Assembly (NCBI GenBank): GCA_018652335.1
Contig: JABICI010000077.1
Span: 1 to 35,614 of the forward strand
Length of the DNA stretch: 35,614 nucleotides
Origin: Flavobacteriales bacterium
GTDB taxonomy: Bacteria; Bacteroidota; Bacteroidia; Flavobacteriales; BACL11
Direction of reading: 5' to 3'
The notes beneath the pieces are model-generated. The model was not told the DNA's origin, made no database searches, and saw nothing but the letters and a program-made list of their open reading frames with translations. This document shows positions 33,344-35,614 of this stretch, piece after piece. The stretch's first letter is position 1. Each line of letters starts with the position of its first letter. The position numbers and the translations under genes were made by a program.

Positions 33344-35614
33344 TTAATCAATTAGTTCGTAATTGTACATAAATCCATTCTTGATATTTACAATATTTAA
33401 CTTGTTATTATTGTTTATATCTAAAATATTAAATAATCCATCTGAATCTATTGGAAACCCATCGATGATGTTATTGTCTTTTAATAGATATAATTTATTT
33501 TCAGTACATACAAATAAATATTCATCATAAATTGAGATATGATGAATCAATCCTTCAAAAACTAGACTAATTTCATTTGTATTATTAGATGAAAGATATC
33601 TCAATGTATTTTGATTTGAAGCGTAGAAGCCATCTTTGAATGAAATAATCTTACTATTTTCATCTAATAATGCATCTTCAATTATTTCAGACGTTCCATT
33701 AACATTACCAATCCATATTTTGTTGTCTGTTGTTAAACTATATAAATTCCCATAATCGGTAATCTTAACTTCACTATTAAATTTAAATAAATCTTTAAAA
33801 ATTACTCTATCAGTGCCATTTCTAGCTATCAACTTTGTAGTTATTGTATTATTTGTTGCATGTAATATGTAATCATTACCATTTAATGTAAAATGTTTAG
33901 GACTTTGAATAACAGCGTCATTAGTTTTAACAAATTTCCATCCTCTTACTTGTCTACCCTTTTTATCTAAATTATAAATTTGATTATTATTTCCAACAAT
34001 AATTATTCTGTATTTTTTATTCTTATTATAATCAAATATTGAATGCCCATATTTTGTTTTATCAGGTAATTCAATCGGAAATCCATCTACTAAATCACCA
34101 TTTCTATCAACTAGATACAATTGATTTTCTGTATTAAATAAAGCTTGAAATTTTTTATTATTATAAAAATCTATAAAATTAATTTCACCTAGTATTTTTT
34201 GATTGAGTTGCATATTCCATTGTTCTTCACCCGTTGTGTTTAGAGCAAATAATTTATTAGAATTATCTTGAAAAAGAATCATTTTTTGATTCGTAAAATG
34301 ATTTTTAATAAATGATGGTCTAAAACTTATTGTAGTATCACAATAAAAATACCAATGTTCTTTTAAAGTTTCTTTATAATCTTTATCATAAAATAAAACG
34401 ATATTGTGTATCATTCCATTTTTTGTATTATTTATCTGAAGGGTTAATCCAGTAAATTTTGATATTGTGTCTAAATCAATGTTTATTGATTTACTATTGG
34501 TTAGATTTTGCTGAAGTACTTTTGCAGTTTTGCTAGGATTTAAATACATAAATATATTTGCATCTGCACTTAAATATGAACTAACATTTTCAAATGTATT
34601 ATTTAGAGCTAAAGTATTGTGGGATTTAAAATTATCGATTATATATTCTAGTGACTCCTTAGATTCTCCAAAGATTAAATATTCTTCAATTATTGTAAAA
34701 AATGATTTATTATAATCAAAAACATCTCCAAATAAATTAGCTACTAACTTTGGTTCACTAATTTTATGTATAAAGAATTTTTTGTATTCATTTGTACTTT
34801 TAATTAGTACTTGTAATAATGAAATAGCTTTTATTGGCTCTTTTGTATTCAAAAAAGTGTAGTAATTATCTTTTTCAAGATTCATTGATGTATTAAACAT
34901 GCCAGCTTCGCTTCCAAGCTCATTTATAAAATCTGAATATGAGAAGTTAAATTTATCCTCAAATATTTTTATGTCTTTATTCCAGTTCCAAAATGAATTA
35001 TTTTTTTGAAGTAATGAATTCTTATTTTTGAAAATTTCATTTTTGTTGTCAAATGAAATAGCAAATAGTTGTGATGTACTCTCCGGTATAATATTTAGAA
35101 TATTTAAATCTTTTGATTTCTGATTTTTAAATATATCAAGAAAATTATTTATGTTATCTGAATGGGAACTTAGCCCATTTGCTAGTATAGTGTGATCTTT
35201 AATTTTTACATCCGAAGCAACCCATTCAGAGAAATTAGGAGTTTTAAATTTATTTGATATTAAAGTATTACTAAGAGATATTAAATTATTATAATTTATC
35301 ATAAAGTTAATATCTGAAGTATTGTTTATTGTTTTGTAACTATTTGTAAATGATTTATTAACAAACAAATTATCTGTATCCTCTTGTGAGGTTCTTATAG
35401 CATCTTCAATAATCATTTTATTATTTGAGACAAATAAGATTCCATTTTTAAAACTTAAATATTTGTTTAAATCTTGACTATAGTAAATATTTTGGTTATC
35501 ATATAAACTAGATTTAAAGTCTTTAGAGAACAATTGAATTATTTTACTTATAGTTTGTTGTTTGTCCGTCTCTATTGATGTACATAGAAGTAATGCGCTT
35601 GAGCTTAGACTGAC
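33344..35614 (-). CDS. Large lipoprotein with C-terminal beta-propeller, 5'-truncated by window edge
   Basis: The frame is open from the right edge to the stop at 33344, giving 756 residues with the true start outside. The first visible residues, VSLSSSALLLCTSIETDKQ, are the end of a lipoprotein signal with Cys11 as the lipidated residue. A TTG at 35533 is therefore internal, not the start. Residues about 20-410 form a mixed region with repeated LSFKNGILFVSNN and NLEKDNYYTFLNTKEP strands, perhaps DUF3352-like. From about 420 there are repeated strands such as LYLVDRNGDLVDGFPIEL, IYNLDKKGRQVRGW and LYLLKDNNIIDGFPID, typical of PQQ/FG-GAP-like beta-propellers. It is probably anchored in the outer membrane or facing the periplasm. 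I do not recognise its function. It is convergent with the glucosaminidase gene, with no gap. Confidence 0.85.
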   Translation of the reverse strand, partial: VSLSSSALLLCTSIETDKQQTISKIIQLFSKDFKSSLYDNQNIYYSQDLNKYLSFKNGILFVSNNKMIIEDAIRTSQEDTDNLFVNKSFTNSYKTINNTSDINFMINYNNLISLSNTLISNKFKTPNFSEWVASDVKIKDHTILANGLSSHSDNINNFLDIFKNQKSKDLNILNIIPESTSQLFAISFDNKNEIFKNKNSLLQKNNSFWNWNKDIKIFEDKFNFSYSDFINELGSEAGMFNTSMNLEKDNYYTFLNTKEPIKAISLLQVLIKSTNEYKKFFIHKISEPKLVANLFGDVFDYNKSFFTIIEEYLIFGESKESLEYIIDNFKSHNTLALNNTFENVSSYLSADANIFMYLNPSKTAKVLQQNLTNSKSINIDLDTISKFTGLTLQINNTKNGMIHNIVLFYDKDYKETLKEHWYFYCDTTISFRPSFIKNHFTNQKMILFQDNSNKLFALNTTGEEQWNMQLNQKILGEINFIDFYNNKKFQALFNTENQLYLVDRNGDLVDGFPIELPDKTKYGHSIFDYNKNKKYRIIIVGNNNQIYNLDKKGRQVRGWKFVKTNDAVIQSPKHFTLNGNDYILHATNNTITTKLIARNGTDRVIFKDLFKFNSEVKITDYGNLYSLTTDNKIWIGNVNGTSEIIEDALLDENSKIISFKDGFYASNQNTLRYLSSNNTNEISLVFEGLIHHISIYDEYLFVCTENKLYLLKDNNIIDGFPIDSDGLFNILDINNNNKLNIVNIKNGFMYNYELID

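Overview
The window looks like part of a chromosome from a marine or aquatic member of the Bacteroidota, most likely Flavobacteriales. It is very AT-rich. Several genes are preceded by the Bacteroidota-type -7 box TAnnTTTG rather than an E. coli-type -10. Two large predicted secreted proteins carry C-terminal sorting domains of the type IX secretion system (T9SS), one of type A and one of type B. Gene order and families are mostly core metabolism and cell-envelope functions. I see no phage, transposon, CRISPR array, tRNA or rRNA, and no gene-free stretch longer than about 130 bases.

Layout. (1) 1-2049, minus strand: glyA followed after 4 bases by a long RelA/SpoT gene that runs off the left edge. 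(2) 2102-6562, plus: a nitronate monooxygenase-like flavoprotein and a 1141-residue T9SS type B protein with its own promoter. (3) 6647-13714, plus: a tightly packed run of guaB, a double-parvulin isomerase, a parvulin-less lipoprotein, a SurA-like isomerase, a MoxR ATPase and peptide deformylase, with gaps of 10 bases or less or one-base overlaps. (4) 13716-17545, minus: a 2-oxo acid dehydrogenase E2 gene, a DnaQ-type exonuclease with an ExoX-like tail, an SdpI-family membrane protein and a FAHD1-like hydrolase form one run; recR stands alone upstream with its own promoter. (5) 17600-26782, plus: a sodium:solute symporter with a good terminator, then a three-gene unit of a 1674-residue T9SS type A mosaic protein, a YwaF-like membrane protein and a choice-of-anchor-B secreted protein. 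(6) 26905-29068, minus: a small DUF5522 protein and hutU (long-form urocanase). (7) 29099-35614: a PLP enzyme of the ACC deaminase / D-cysteine desulfhydrase family and a NahK-like sugar kinase on plus; a GH109 glycosidase on minus, tail to tail with the kinase; a glucosaminidase with an unusual beta-rich tail on plus; and a large lipoprotein on minus whose start lies outside the window.

How the genes work together. The isomerase/lipoprotein/SurA cluster fits periplasmic folding of outer-membrane and T9SS client proteins. The large secreted proteins nearby would be such clients. The GH109 enzyme and the NahK-like kinase together suggest release and phosphorylation of N-acetylhexosamines. The glucosaminidase and deformylase are housekeeping genes for wall turnover and N-terminal maturation.

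I did not find a convincing new defence or mobile system. The most interesting leads are the GH109/NahK pair, the glucosaminidase with a beta-rich tail, the three-gene unit sharing Cys-rich repeats, the apparently truncated sorting tail of the choice-of-anchor-B protein, and the set of very short 5' leaders, including a nearly leaderless recR.
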